Shown here one piece after another: positions 5,653-6,287 of a stretch of DNA of 6,287 nucleotides. Under the pieces are notes generated by a model. The model saw only the letters and a program-made list of their open reading frames with translations. It ran no database searches and was not told the DNA's origin. Positions within the stretch are counted from its first letter, which is position 1. Each line of letters begins with the position of its first letter. The translations under genes and the position numbers were made by a program. Origin of the DNA: DAIRUQ01 sp036803245 (GTDB lineage: Bacteria > Chloroflexota > Anaerolineae > UBA1429); the NCBI GenBank assembly GCA_036803245.1, contig DAIRUQ010000135.1, positions 1 to 6,287 of the forward strand, written 5' to 3'.

Positions 5653-5681
5653 AGTATACGGTCACGGCGCGGCCGTGTCCA
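5653..5681 (-). promoter_or_regulatory. Sigma70-like promoter of the dehydrogenase-hydrolase operon
   Basis: On the minus strand, TGGACA (5681-5676, five of six consensus), a 17-nt spacer, and TATACT (5658-5653, five of six). Transcription would start near 5646, about 28 nt ahead of the ATG at 5618, leaving just enough leader for the SD site. It lies between the operon and the upstream membrane-protein gene, so the operon can be expressed on its own. Confidence 0.8.
5663..5677. promoter_or_regulatory. Perfect dyad inside the promoter spacer (possible operator)
   Basis: CACGGC-GCG-GCCGTG is a perfect 6+3+6 inverted repeat lying almost wholly between the -35 and -10 boxes of the operon promoter. 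A protein bound there would block RNA polymerase, or, like MerR-type activators, act from within the spacer, though the 17-nt spacer is of normal length. It is not followed by a T tract in either direction, so a terminator is unlikely. Confidence 0.45.
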
Positions 5682-5711
5682 GCGAGGGTATGGGTTCGCG
5701 AGCGTGGCCGG

Positions 5712-6287
5712 CTAGGCGTCGTGGGCGTCGCCTTCGCCGTTCAGCTCGAGGATCGGCTGCAGCTCGCCGGCCTGGATGGCCTTTACCACGTCGTCGATGT
5801 CGCCAGTGTAGCCGAACGGCACCCAGAGCACCTGCCAGCCCACGCGCTGGGCCAAGGTGGCCAGCTGCTCGCGCGCCAGGCGGGCGTGCTCCTTCTTGTC
5901 GTTGGGCCGCAGCGCCAGCCCGACGGGATAGTAGCGGGTGGGGTGCACCAGCACGTAATCTGCGCGGGCGGTGGCCAGCAGGCGCCGGACCTGGTGGAGG
6001 GCGTCCTCATCGGGGTGGGCCAGCTCAAGATAGCGGCCCAGGTAGCCATAGGGATAGATCAGCGCCGAGCGCTCCATGGTGGGGCCGTTGGCCCACCAGA
6101 GGGTGCGCTCCCCGACGATCTCGGCGCCCTCGGCGGCCGAGACCAGCCGGCAGGTGAGGGTTGGGTCATTCAGCGCCACGGACGCGGGCTCGGGACGAGG
6201 CAGCTTTTTGCGGCGCGGCCAAAAGCGCCAGGCTACCGCGACGAGGGCGGCGCCCAGCAAGAGGGCCAGCACATAGACCAGAACGGG
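5712..6287 (-). CDS. Single-pass membrane protein of unknown function (N-terminus beyond window)
   Basis: The minus-strand frame ends in TAG (5712-5714) and is still open at the window edge, so the true start lies beyond 6287; a GTG at 6272 falls inside the membrane helix and is unlikely to be the start. The visible part begins PVLVYVLALLLGAALVAVAW, one hydrophobic helix, followed by RFWPRRKK, which by charge would place the remaining roughly 165 residues in the cytoplasm. That domain is of mixed alpha/beta character, with short hydrophobic strands (DYVLVHP, QVLWVPFGY) between helices and an acidic tail (ELNGEGDAHDA). It has one cysteine and no catalytic or nucleotide-binding motif that I recognise. 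The stop lies 93 bp before the dehydrogenase start with no terminator between, so some read-through into the operon is possible. Confidence 0.7.
   Translation of the reverse strand, partial: PVLVYVLALLLGAALVAVAWRFWPRRKKLPRPEPASVALNDPTLTCRLVSAAEGAEIVGERTLWWANGPTMERSALIYPYGYLGRYLELAHPDEDALHQVRRLLATARADYVLVHPTRYYPVGLALRPNDKKEHARLAREQLATLAQRVGWQVLWVPFGYTGDIDDVVKAIQAGELQPILELNGEGDAHDA

Noticed and set aside
1..6287. tRNA-Sec (selC), other RNA genes, insertion sequences or CRISPR repeats
   Set aside because: I looked for cloverleaf-like sequences, terminal inverted repeats, transposase motifs and spaced direct repeats and saw none; the window is filled by ordinary coding genes with short intergenic gaps.

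Overview
High-GC bacterial chromosomal DNA with no mobile elements, RNA genes or CRISPR visible. Ala/Arg/Pro-rich proteins, sigma70-like promoters, tight operon overlaps, a two-cluster aldo/keto reductase and an AraM-type glycerol-1-phosphate dehydrogenase suggest a free-living lineage with an anaerobic or microaerobic side. Chloroflexota is my guess, held weakly and from general impression only.

Layout. (1) 1-278, plus strand: the C-terminal end of a protein with a beta-rich, probably extracellular tail. (2) 347-1048, minus strand: a peroxiredoxin in which the peroxidatic cysteine codon is an in-frame TGA (794-796), followed at the expected distance by a compact hairpin with a GGUC loop. I read it as one 233-residue selenoprotein; ordinary gene calling would split it into two fragments. 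It ends in a clear intrinsic terminator (302-329). (3) 1049-1286: a divergent intergenic region with a strong sigma70-like promoter on each strand and a dyad just inside the peroxiredoxin leader. (4) 1287-2402, plus strand: an aldo/keto reductase with a C-terminal 2x[4Fe-4S] ferredoxin-like domain. (5) 2429-2456: a terminator shared with the convergent operon. (6) 5618 down to 2460, minus strand: a three-gene operon (sn-glycerol-1-phosphate dehydrogenase, membrane-anchored alpha/beta-hydrolase, soluble paralogous alpha/beta-hydrolase) with 8-nt and 1-nt overlaps and a promoter at 5653-5681 whose spacer holds a perfect dyad. (7) 5712-6287, minus strand: a single-pass membrane protein of unknown function, running off the window.

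How they fit together. The selenoperoxiredoxin and the Fe-S aldo/keto reductase are divergently transcribed redox genes and may share regulation. The operon couples an enzyme that makes the archaeal-type glycerol phosphate enantiomer to two tandemly duplicated esterases, one apparently tethered outside the membrane and one cytoplasmic. A lipid or ester-metabolism link is inference. The main discovery in the window is the selenocysteine peroxiredoxin with its SECIS-like element. Because UGA is also used as a normal stop at 3404-3406, recoding would be local rather than genome-wide.
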